This document shows positions 9,120 through 21,100 of a stretch of DNA of 64,000 nucleotides, piece by piece. The DNA is from Taeniopygia guttata. Its lineage: Eukaryota > Chordata > Aves > Passeriformes > Estrildidae. Each line of letters begins with the position of its first letter. The stretch's first letter is position 1. A program made the translations under genes and the position numbers. The notes below the pieces were generated by a model. The model was not told the origin of the DNA. It saw nothing but the letters and a program-made list of their open reading frames with translations, and ran no database searches. The stretch lies in assembly GCF_048771995.1 (NCBI RefSeq), contig NC_133050.1:7736501-7800500 (forward strand), in the 5' to 3' direction.

Positions 9120-12100
9120 GTGGGCACCGCCGCGGGCACCGGGCCGGGGGCGGCGTCCGGCACCGCGGGTCGGGGACCGGCAGCGGGACCGGGAGCGGCA
9201 CCGGGAGCGGGACCGGGAGCGGGACCGGCAGCGCCGTTCCCAACTCCGCGGGCAGCGCTCCAGCCCCGCTCGCCGCCGGTCCCGCCCGTTCCCGGAGGGA
9301 TGAGAGCGGCTCCGGCCGGGCCCGGGGGGTACCGGGGGGTACCGGGGGGTACCGGGGGGTGCTGGCGGTGCTGGCGGGCCCGGGGTCGGTGCTTGTGGAG
9401 CCGCCGTTGTGGTACCGGAGGGTTCGGATGCAATCGCGGCCGGTTCGCCTCCGTGGCGGGCCCGGTTTTGCCAAATCCCGGGGTGGGTTCTCGTGGATTC
9501 CCCCGATCCAGGACCGGGAGATCCCGCTGGAACCGGGCCCGGTTCTCCCAAACCCCAGGGCTGGTTCTCGTGGACCCCCCCCCGTCACGTTCGGTACCGA
9601 GAGGTCCTGATGGAACCGGGCCGATCCTCCCGGATCACCCCCTCCGGTACCGGGGGGTCCCGGTGGAGCCGGGCCCGGCTCCCCCAAACCCCGGGGCTGC
9701 TCCTCGCGGACCCCCCCTTCGGTACCGGGAGATCCCGGTGAGACCGGGCCCGGTTCTCCCCGGTCCTGGGACCGCTCCTCGTGGACCCCCGTTCCCTACC
9801 GGGGAGTCCTGATGGAACCGGGCCCGGCTCTCCGGGACCACCCCGCTCCGGTACCGGGGGTCCCGACGGAACCGGGCCCGGCTCTCCCCGCCCGGTGCCG
9901 CTCCGTTCCGCCCGGTTCCGGTGCTGCTGGAGCCCCCGGAGCGGCACCGGGGCTTCGGGCCCCCATCCCGGTGCCCGGGGCCGGTTCCGAGGGGGGGTTC
10001 GGGGACCCAGGGGTCAAACGGGACCCCCGGGAGGGGCACGGGGGGGACGGGGCTGGGGGTGATGGGAGGACTTGACCCGGCCGGGGGGTCCGTCCGTCCG
10101 TCCGTCCGTCCGTCCGTCCGTCCGTGGCGAGTGCGGGGCCACCCCCGGGGGGCCCCCAGGACCCCAATCCGGGCGTTCCTTGGAAAAGGGTCTGGGGGAG
10201 CCCGGAGCACCCTCTGCCCCCCCAGAGCCCCCCCAGAGCCCCCCCAGAGCCCCCACCCGGGGCGGGGGTGAGGCACAACCCGACCCCCCCCCCCACGACC
10301 CCCCAAACCCGCGCTGTGCCCTCCCCGGGGGAAACTGAGGCACGGGGAGCTGCTCTGCCAAGGTCACGCTGAGGAAAAGCTGCGAGCTGGGGGGGGATGG
10401 GGGTCCCCAAAACCTCTCGGAGGGAAGGGTGGGGGGCACCCCCGTCCCCGCGGGGATTTTGGGGGGTCTCCCCCCGTCCGCGGGGCCGGGTCGGGCTGCG
10501 CCCCCCGCCCGGGCAGCCCCAGCGCGGCCTCCGGCGCTTCCCGGCTGCAAAATCCAATCTAATTTTTAATTAAGGGGGCGGCGTTGCTAAGATGCCGGGA
10601 GGAGAGAGGGGAAGGGAGAGAAAGGGGGGAAAAGGAAAAACACCAAAAAAACCTCAAAAAAACCGCCGGGACCGCGGGGGTTTGAGAAGGAGCGAGCGGA
10701 GGGGCCGGGGCAGCACCGGGACCCCCCGGGACCCCCGGGACCCCCGAGGGCCGGGGCAGCACCGGGACCCCCGGGACCCCCGGGAACAAAAAGCGGCCGA
10801 ACTCCCGCCCCGGGGCCACGCGGGGAGCGGCGGGAGGGCCCCGAGCGGCTCCGGTGTGGGGTGGGGGGCTCCGGTGTGGGGTGGGGGCTCCGGTGTGGGG
10901 CGGGGGGCTCCGGTGTGGGGTGGAAGGGTTCCAGTTTGGGGTGGGACAACTCCAGTTTAGGATGGGAGGGATCCGGTCTGGGATCAATGGCTCCGATTGG
11001 GACGGATCAGGTCTGGGATCAATGGTTCCAATTGGGATGGGACAGGTCTGCTTTGGGATCAATGGCTCCGATTGGGATCAATGGCTCTGATTGGGATGGA
11101 TCAGGTCTGTTTTGGGATCAATGGCTCCGATTGGGATCAATGGCTCCAATTGGGATCAATGGCTCTGATTGGGATGGATCAGGTCTGTTTTGGGATCAAT
11201 GGCTCCGATTGGGATCAATGGCTCCGATTGGGATCAATGGCTCCAATTGGGATGGATCAGGTCTGTTTTGGGATCAATGGCTCCGACTGGGATCAATGGC
11301 TCCGATTGGGATCAATGGCTCCGATTGGGATCAATGGCTCCGATTGGGACGGATCGGGTCTACTTCGGGATCAATGGCTCCGATTGGGATGGGATGGATC
11401 CATTTTGGGTTGGCACGGCTCTGTTTTGGGATCAATGGCTCCAGTTTGGGATGGGACAACTCCAGTTAGGATGGGAGGGTCTGGTTTGGGATCAATGGCT
11501 CCGATTGGGATCGATGGCTCCAATTGGGGTGGGACAGGGCTGCTTTGGGATCGATGGCTCCGATTGGGATCGATGGCTCCGGTTTGGGGTGGGAGGGATC
11601 TGGTTTGGGATCGATGGCTCACTTTGGGATCAGGGCTCAATGTCCCTACGTGACAATCCCAGTGATGCCCAAACTCATCCCAAATCCATCCAAATCCATC
11701 CCAAACCCATCCCATCCCAACCCCATCCCATCCCAAATCCATCCAAATCCATCCCAAACCCATCGCATCCCATCCCAAATCCATCTCATCCCAAATCCAT
11801 CCCATCCCATTCATTCCCGGGCCGGCCTCTGCCTCCCTGTGGGGTTTTTATTTCTTTTATTTGGCCTTTTATTTCATTTTTTATTCTATTTTTTATTTTG
11901 TTTTTTTAATTATTATTTTTAATTTTATTTTTTATTTTGTTCTTTATTTTATATTTTATTTTGTTCTTTATTTTATTTTTTATTTTATTTTTTATTTTGT
12001 TCTTTATTTTATTTTTTATTTTTTTTATTTTGTTTTTTTATTTTATATTTTATTTTATTGTATATTTTATTTTTATATTAGCTTTTAAACTTTTTTTTGT

Positions 12101-15100
12101 ATATTTTATTTTATGTTATATTTATACTTTATTTTGCATATTTTGTTTTATTTTATTTTATTTTATTTTATTTTATTTTATTTTATTTTATTTTATTTTA
12201 TTTTATTTTATTTTATTTTATTTTATTTTATTTTATCCCCACCTCACTGGGATGGACTGGGATGGACTGGGATGGACTGGGATGTGACCCTTGACCCCAG
12301 ATTTGGGGCCAGGGCTCGGGAATGGGAACTGGGGGGGGGGGGGGCGCTGCTGATTTTGGGGTGATTTGGGTGATTTGGGGAAGATTTTGAGTGATTTGGG
12401 GTGATTTCAGGGTGATTTTTGGTGATTTTGGGTGATTTGGGTGATTTGGGGTGATAATGGGGTGATTTGAGGTGATTTCATGGTGATGGGTGATTTTGGA
12501 GGGATTTGAGGTGATTTTTGGTGATTTTTTGTGATTTTAGGTGATTTCCGGGTGATTTTAGGGTGATTTGGGGTAAATTTTTGTGATTTCAGGGTGATTT
12601 GGGGCGAATTTGGAGTGTCCCTGAGCTCATTAATGTCCCAGCTCATTAACTCATTGATTAACTCATTAATTCCTTCAGTCCTTAATGGTTTCCTCATTTC
12701 ACGCTCCCGATTTGCGGGGATTCTCGGGAATTTTAGGGAATTCTCAGGAATTCTCGGGAGTTATCGAGAATTATCAGCAATTTTTGGGAATTATCGGGAA
12801 TTAATATCCCGAATTATCGGGAAGATCTGGAAATTCTTGGGAGTTATTGGGAATTTTTGGGAGTTATCAGGAATTAATATTGGGAATTCTCGGGAGCTAT
12901 TGGGAGTTATTGGGAATTCTCGCGAATTTTTGGGAATTCTCGGAAATTCTCGGGAATTCTCGGGAATTTTCGAGAATTCTCAGGAATTTTCAGGAATTCT
13001 CGGGAATTTTTGGGAATTCTCCCCCTCCCCCCGCTGCCGCCAAGCCCCGCCCCTTTTCCCTCTCCCGGCTCCTTCTCTTTTCATTATCTCCTAATTAATC
13101 GCTCTGGTCTTAGCGCTTAATTGCGTTCTCCAGGGCACGCGGCTCATTTGCATAACGCGGGGTCTGGGTTTGGGATTTGGGATCGGGGATTTGGGGTTTG
13201 GGATCAGGGATTTGAGGTTTGGGGTTTAGGATTTGGTGTTTGAGGATCGGGGATTTGGGATCAGGGATTTGGGGTTTTGGATAGGAGATTTGGGATTTGG
13301 GATCAGGGATTTGGGGGTTGGGGTTTGGGATTGGGGATCGGGGATTCGGGGTTTGGGGTTTTGGTGTTTGGGACCTGGGATGTGGGATCGGGGATCGGCA
13401 TTTGAGATCAGGGATGTGGGATTTGGGATCAGGGATCTGGGATTTGGAACTGGGGATGTGGAATTTGGGATAAGGGATTTATGGTTTGGGATTTGGGATC
13501 AGGGATTTGGGGGTTGGGATTTGGGATCAGGGATTTGGGATCTGGGGTCTCCGGGGTGCATCCAGAGGCCCCCGGGGCTGGAGCAGCCCCTCCTGTCCCT
13601 CCTGCCCCGGCCCCAAAAGTGACACCGAGACCCCGGGAGGGGAGGGAGGAGGGGAAAAATGGGTGGGAAAGGGGGGAAAATGGGGAAAAATGGGGAGGGG
13701 GATTGGAAAAAATGGGGGAAATGGGAAAAATGGGGGAAAAATAGGAAAACATGGGGGGAAATAGGAAAAAAAAGAGGGGAAATGGGAAAAAATGGAGGGA
13801 AAATGGGGGGGAAAGAGGGGAAGATGGGGAAAAAAGGGGGGAAATGGGGGAAAGGGGGAGAAGGAGGAAAAGGGGAAAAAAAGGAGGGAAAAGGGGAAAA
13901 AAGGGGAAGGAGCCGTTTCTGCAAAGGCTGGGCCAGAAAGGCTGGCAGCGTTGCCATGGCAACGGGCGGATTATGATCCAAATGGAAATCAAAATCCGGG
14001 GGGGGGTTTGGGATGGGAATGGGAAGGGAAGGAGGAAAAGGAGGAGGAGGAGGAGGGGGGGAAGGAAAAAACAACTTTTATTTCCAAGGCGAGAGCGGTC
14101 GGAGGCGTTGCCATGGGAACGGGGGGGAAAAATTTTAATTTTTGTAAATTTTTGTTTTTAATTAAAGGCGAATGGGAAGGGGCGGGCAGGGGGAGGAGGA
14201 GCGCGAGGAAGGCGCCGGGATCGGGATCGGGATCGGGATCGGGATCGGGATCGGGATCGGGATCGGGATCGGGATCGGGATCGGGATCGGGATCGATCCT
14301 TGGGGTGTCCCGTGGGAGCGGCGGGGTCGGGGAGGGAGCCTTGCCCAGCTGGATTTTCCCCCCAAAAATTCACATTTTCCCCCTTCAGCCAGGTGGGGTT
14401 TTCCCAAAATCCACCTTTTCCCCCAAAAATCTACATTTTTCCTCTTTCCCCAGTTGGATTTTCCCCAAAATCCACTTTTTTCCCCACCCCGAGGTGCATT
14501 TTCCCCAAATTCCACTTTTTCCCCCCTTCCTCAAATGGATTTTCCCAAAAAAAAAAAATCGCATTTTTCCCCTTTCTCCATGTGGATTTTTCCCACAATC
14601 CATGTTTTCCCCCCCAAATCCACATTTTTCCCTTTCCCCATTTGGATTTTCCCCAAAATCCACATTCTCCCCATCCCCATGTGGATTTTTCCCAAATTCC
14701 ACTCTTTTTTTCCCCCTTTCCCCAGTTGGATTTTCCCCAAAATCCACATTTTCCCCATCTCCATGTGGATTTTGCCAAAATTCCACTTTTTTTTCTCCTT
14801 TCCCCACTTGGATTTTCCCCAAAATTCACATTTTTCCCACTTCCCACCCTCTCCGGGGCTGGAAATGGGAATATTCTGATGCTGGGGCCGCTCTGGGGGG
14901 ACAATTCCGGGCCCCTTTTCCCTCCTCTTTCCCCTTATTTTGGTGAAATTTCAATTAAAAAAAAAAAAAGTTAAAAAATCCGAGCGGATTTGATTGAAGT
15001 AAAGTTGGGGAAAAGGGAATTTCCCACCCAAAATGGGATTTGGGATGGGCAGAGCTCCCCCAGGGCGGTTTTTGGGGCGGTTTTTGGGGTTTTTAGAGGG

Positions 15101-18100
15101 ATTTGGGATCAAGGAGAGGACCAGGGAGGGAAACTGAGGCAGGGAATTTTGGGTTTTCCATGGAAAGCAGCGATTCCTGCGCAGGCCCGGCTTTTCCATC
15201 CCGGATAAAAATCAGGGAAAAATCCGAAATGATCCCCAAAGGGATCCAAGTGGCCGGGCCGGCGCGCAGGGGGTTAAAAATTCGGCGTTTTTGCCTTTCC
15301 TCGCCTTTCCAGAGGGAGCCTTGGCAGGAAATTCCTCAAATTCCAGGAGTGTGGGATCATCGCGGCCCGACCGCAGCGAGAGGGGAGCGGGGCGGGAGGG
15401 CTCGGGACACCCCAAAAAAACCCGAATTCCACCCCGAAAAATCCCGAATTCCTCCCAAAAAAATCCTGAATCCCACCCCAAACAAATACCGAATCTCACC
15501 CCGAAAAATTCCGAATTCCACCCCAAGAAATCCCGAAATCCCGCCCCAAAAAAACCCGAATTCAAAAAAAAAAAAAAAAAAATCCCGAATCCCACCCCTA
15601 AAAAAAATCCAAAATCCCCCCCCAAAAAACCCCAAATGTCCCCAAGAAGATCCCGAATACCCCAGAAAAAAAACCAAAAAAATCCCAAAACTTCCCAGAT
15701 TTTCATTCCTGGTGTGACCAACGTGGATCAATCCCCCCAAAAACCGCCCTGACCCCCCAAAAACCGCCCTGACCCCCTCAAATTGAGCCCCCCTGAGGAT
15801 CCCGGGACCCCTCCTCAAATCAGAGCCCCCCAACCCCTCCCGGACCCCCCAAAATTCGGACCTGACCCCCAAAATTGGGACCTGACCCCCCAAACCTCAC
15901 CCTGACCCCCCCAAAAAACCACCCTGACCCCCCAAACTGAGCCCCCCTGAGGATCCCGGGACCCCTCCCCAAATCAGAGCCCCCAAACCCCTCCCTGACC
16001 CCCAAACCCCCCCTGACCCCCCCAAAAACGCGGACCCGCCCCCCCCAAACCCCCCCTGCCCCCCAACCCGCCCCTCCCCCCGCTCCCCCCGCCCCCCGCG
16101 CTCCCCATTGGCGCGGTTTCATTAATTAGCGCAGGAACAATCTCTAATTAAGACTTTTGTTCGTTCGCTTGAGCGGGGAGGGGATGGGGGGATTTTTTTG
16201 GGAGAAACGGGGGGGAAAAAAAAAAAGCAATAAAAAAAGAAATAAAAATCCCGAGTTTAATGAGAGGGAAACGGGAGAAAATTTAAAAATTTTTAAAAAA
16301 ATTAAAAAGCGCTGGAACCGTTCCTCCACCCCCGGCCCCCCCGGAGCTGCGGCCTCGTTAGCAGATGTCTTAATGAGACAGCGCTAATTAATGGCATTAA
16401 CGGCCCCGGGTCGCGGCAGAAGCGCCCCGGGCCCGGGGCCGCGGGGGAGGAGGAGCGGCACCCCCGTGCCTCAGTTTCCCTTTGGAAATCCAGGGAACCG
16501 TGCCTCAGTTTCCCTCTGGAAATCCACTCCGTGCCTCAGTTTCCCTCTGGAAATCCAGGGAACCGTGCCTCAGTTTCCCTCTGGAAATCCACTCCGTGCC
16601 TCAGTTTCCCTCTGGAAATTCACTCCGTGCCTCAGTTTCCCTGTGGAAATCCGCTCCGTGCCTCAGTTTCCCCCATGGAATACCCTGATCCGCTCCCCTC
16701 ACCCGTGGCAGGGCCGGGCCGGGACACGGGTGGGGACACGGGTGGGACACGGGGACACCAGGACGGTGGCAGGGCCGGGTCAGGGACACGGGTGGTGACA
16801 CGGGTGGGGACACGGGGACACCAGGACGGTGGCAGGGCCGGGCCGGGCCAGCTCCGCCTGCCCGGTGGCACCGCGGGGACACCGCCCGGGCCCCGCCCGC
16901 CCCCGGCGGGGATTGGGGCTGCGGGCCGCAATTAACCGGGAATTAAGGCTGGAATATTTAATTACGGCGGGATTAGGGGACGGGGATTGCGGCCGAACCC
17001 GCTCGGGGACCGCGGGGTGACAAAAGGGCCCGTGGTGACATCGGGGCGGGGGGGACACCGAGGGGGGACCCCCAAAGGGCGCATCCAGCGCGGGGCTGGG
17101 TCCCCGAACCCCGAAATTCCCGGGATGGATCCCCGAACCCCGAACCCCCCGGGACAGCCCGGAGGCGCCACCCGGCTGGTGACAAGGTGGGGGACAGTTT
17201 GGAACCCGGAATTCCTCCCCCAGCTCAGAAAATCCCGGAATTCCGTGACCCCACAGCTGCCCCCGGGCGCTTTTCCAGAGGGAAGAGGCGCCGGGAATCT
17301 CCCGGGGCCGGGAATTTTGGGAAGCAGGGAGGGTTTGGGGGGGACTGCGCCGGTTTCCCTCCGGAATTCCCATCCCGGCGGTTTCGGGGTGGAATTTCGG
17401 GGAGCCGGGACGCGGCGGGGGCTCCGTGTCCCCGCCCGGGCCGAGCTGGAATCCCAAATTCCGCATCCCAAATTCCGCATCCCAAAATAGTTCCCGGCGC
17501 GGCGGGGGCGGCGCGGGTGTGCCAGGGCCGATCTCGTCTGCGAGCCCGAGCGGCGCGGCCGGCGCGGGGCGGATTCCCGGGAAAGGGGGCTGGAAATCCC
17601 GGGAAAACGGGGCCGGGATTCCCGGGAAAACGGGGCCGGGATTCCCGGGAAACGGGGCCGGGATTCCCGGGAAAACGGGGCTGGAAATCCTGGGAAAACG
17701 GGGCCGGGATTCCCGGGAAAACGGGGCTGGAATTCCTGGGGAAACGGGGCCGGGATTCCCGGGAAACGGGGCTGGAATTCCTGGGAAAACGGGGCTGGAA
17801 TTCCTGGGAAAACAGGGACAGAATTCCTGGGAAAACGGGATTGATCCCTGCTAAAATGGGATCCCAAATCCCGGCCTATGGGGGTCAGAGTTACCGAGAA
17901 TTCCCGGGAAAATGGGATGGGACCGATCCCCGGCAGGGTGGGACCCCAAATCCTCAGCAGGTTGGGACCCCCCCCCCACCTACCAGCCCTGCTGGGGTCT
18001 CCAGCTCGGGACCCCTCCCCATCCCATCCCATAAATCCCATAAATCCCATCCCATGGACCCCACTGATCCCATCCCATTGATCCCATCCCATAAATCCCA

Positions 18101-21100
18101 TGGATCCCACTGATTCCATCCCATCCCATGGATCCCATAAATCCCATCCTATCCCACAAATCCCATAAATCCCATGGATCCCACTGATTCCATCCCATCC
18201 AATGGACCCCATGGATCCCACCCCACCGATCCCATCCCATAAATCCCATCCCATGGACCCCATGGACCCCACTGATCCCCTAAATCCCATAAATCCCATA
18301 AATCCCATGGATCCCACTGATTCCATCCCATCCCATGGATCCCATAAATCCCATCCTATCCCATAAATCACATAAATCCCATAAATCCCATAAATCCCAT
18401 CCCATCCCATCCCATGGACCCCATGGATCTCACCCCACTGATCCCATCCCATAAATCCTGTAAATCCCATCCCATGGATCCCATAAATCCCACGGATCCC
18501 ACTGATCCCGCCCCATCCCCTCTCTGTCCCCGCCCCGCGGTGCCACCCCCGGAGGTGCCCCCGGTGTCCCCTGAGGACACGAGGGGACAGCGGTGACTTG
18601 AGGGGACACGAGGGGACACGAGGGGACAGCGGTGACACGAGGGGGGGTGACACGAGGGGACAGCGGTGACACCCGCAGCAGCCCCGGGGCCTCTTCCCTT
18701 CCCCTCTGCAAGAATCCCAAATCCTCTTTTCTTCCCCGCAGAAAAGGAGGAAAAAATGGGATTTTTTATTTCAGGATTTGATTTTTTCAGCGCTCTCCTC
18801 CCTCCGAGCCCGTTTCGGGGTTTGGACTGCGTTGGGTTGGGGATTTTTTTTTTTTAATTTTTTTGTTGTTGTTGTTGTTTCACATAAAAATAGCAGCGGA
18901 GAAGTCGGGAAGGGAAGAGGGAAAAGGGTTCGGATGGAGAAGGAGAGAGGAGGGAGGGAGCAAAGGAGGAGGGGAGAAATGGGAATAAAGGGGGGGAATG
19001 GGAATAAAGGGGGGAATGGGGAAAAAAATCGGGGGAAATGGGGGAAAAATGGGAAAAAAACGGGGGGAAAATGGGGAGGAAAAGGAGGAGAGCCGAGAAG
19101 CGAAGGTGCCGCACGGAGCTCCGGTTCCAGCCCGAGCTGCCCGCGCCGGACACGGGGACACGGGGGGGACACGCGGGGACACGGGGAGCTCCATCAGGGT
19201 CCTGGCTCTGCCCAGTTTGGGGACATTGCCGTGGGGACAGGGGACATTCCGTGGTGGCTCTGGGGACAGGGGACATTGCCGTGGTGGCTCTGGGGACAGG
19301 GGGACATTGCCGTGCGGGGTTTGGGGACATTGCCGTGGTGGCTCTGGGGACAGGGGGACATTCCGTGGTGGCTCTGGGGACAGGGGACATTCCGTGGTGG
19401 CTCTGGGGACAGGGGACATTGCCGTGCCGGGTTTGGGGACATTGCCATGGTGGCTCTGGGGACAGGGGACATTGCCATGCCGGGTTTGGGGACATTGCCG
19501 CGGGCACAGGCACGCGCTGCCACGCGGGAGGGGACCGTGGTGACAAAGCGGGGGTGGCACAGCGGCCCGTGGCGACAAGGAGGGACACGGCAGCGAGGCG
19601 CCACCTCGCGCCTGTCCCCGCGGGGCCACCGCTGCCACCTCGGCCGCGCGACAAAAACCTCGCTGTCACCGCCACCGGCGCGGCCACCGCCCGGCGACAC
19701 CGCAGGGGTGGCACCGCCACGTCCCCCCCGCCCGGGCCCTGCCGGGGACGAGGCACCGCGACAGTGGCAGGAGATGACAAGCGCCACCAGCCCCCGGCGG
19801 CGGTTTGTCACCGCGGCTGGCGCGGGGAGGTGGCACTGGGGGTGGCACTGGGGGTGGCACTGGGGGTGACACTGGGGGTGACACTGGGAGGTGACACTGG
19901 GGGTGACACTGGGGGATGGCACTGGGGGGTGGCACTGGTGATCCCATCCCGGGGTTACCATTCCCGTGCCGTTCCGTGCCATTCCTGTGCCATTCCCGTG
20001 CCATTCCCGTGCCGTTCCCGTACCGTTCCCGTGCCGTTCCATGCCGTTCCCGTGAATATTTATCGCCGTTATTCCAGAATTAAAGCCCGGGCTGGGAGCG
20101 GGGGGGGAGCGGGGGTCGCGCTGCCCCTTCCCCGTTGCGACCCCGTCACTGTCCCTGTCCCGGTCACGGTCACGGTCACGTCCCGCTCGATCCCCGCGGG
20201 CCGCGTGACGGCATCGATCCCCAACCGGCACCGATCGATCCCCAACCGGCACCGATCGATCCTGGGGGCCGGCGGCGGCAGCGGCGGGGTCGGGCTGGGG
20301 CGGCTCCGGGGGTCCCCGGGAGCTCCGGGGGGATCCAGGGCAGATCCCCCGGTCACGGGAAGCTTCGGGGGGACCCTGAGGGGGTCCAGGGCACCTCCGG
20401 GAGGATCGGGGCAGCTCCGCGGGACCCTGAGAAGCTCTGGGGGATCCCGGGGGGGGTCGCAGGGGGATCCCGGGGAATCTCAGGGGATCCCGGGGGATCT
20501 CAGGGGGGTCTCAGGGGTCTCAGGGGATCTCAGGGCCCCGGGATGGCGGGGCCCGCCGAGCCGCGGTGCCGGGCGCGGGGCGGTGACCGCGGCGCTGTGG
20601 CCGCAGCGGTGCAGACGCGCTTCGTGGAGGAGCCCGAGGACCGGACGGTGGTGGCCGGGCAGAGAATCGTCCTGTCCTGCGTGGTGCTCAACTACTCCGG
20701 CATCGTGCAATGGACCAAGGACGGGCTGGCCCTGGGCATGGGCCAGGGCCTCAAAGGTGCCCCCGGGGCCGGGGGGCTGCTGTGGGGACAGGGGGTTTGG
20801 GGGTGACACGGGGCCGGGATGGGTGGCCCTGGAGGGACACCGGTGGGGACGGGTGGCTTTGGGGGTGACACCCACAGGGAAGGGGCTGAAAGGCACCCGG
20901 GAAAGGGAGGGTGGCCCTGGGGGTGTCCCCATGTGACTTCCCAGTGCTGTCCCCACAGCCTGGGTGTGGGATTGGGGTGTCCCTGTGGGTTTGGGATGTC
21001 CCTGTGGGATCGGGGTGTCCCCAAGTGTGACCCGTGGGATTGGGGTGTCCCTGTGGGACTGGGGTGTCCCCATGTGTGACCCGTGGGTTTGGGATGTCCC

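Larger units (their letters stand above)
9120..20606 (+). other. KIRREL1: KIRREL1 intron 1, 11.5 kb
   Basis: No exon is visible in this long first intron. It holds a CpG-rich 5' part (to about 10560), a chain of minisatellites listed separately, and four short unique islands rich in homeodomain, octamer or RFX motifs. Long open frames in it come from repeats whose period is a multiple of three. Confidence 0.8.

Noticed and set aside
10861-11909. Overlapping frames with DQWLRLGSM-type repeats
   Set aside because: Translation of an 18-19 bp minisatellite that is open in all three frames. No start context or homology.
16962-18653. Open frame of over 500 codons on the minus strand
   Set aside because: It runs through CCCATAAATCCCATGG and GGGAAAACGGGG repeats, has no domain, and its period keeps frames open by chance.
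19038-20936. Plus-strand open frame of over 600 codons
   Set aside because: Repetitive G-rich intron sequence joined to KIRREL1 exon 2. Only 20607-20756 is coding.
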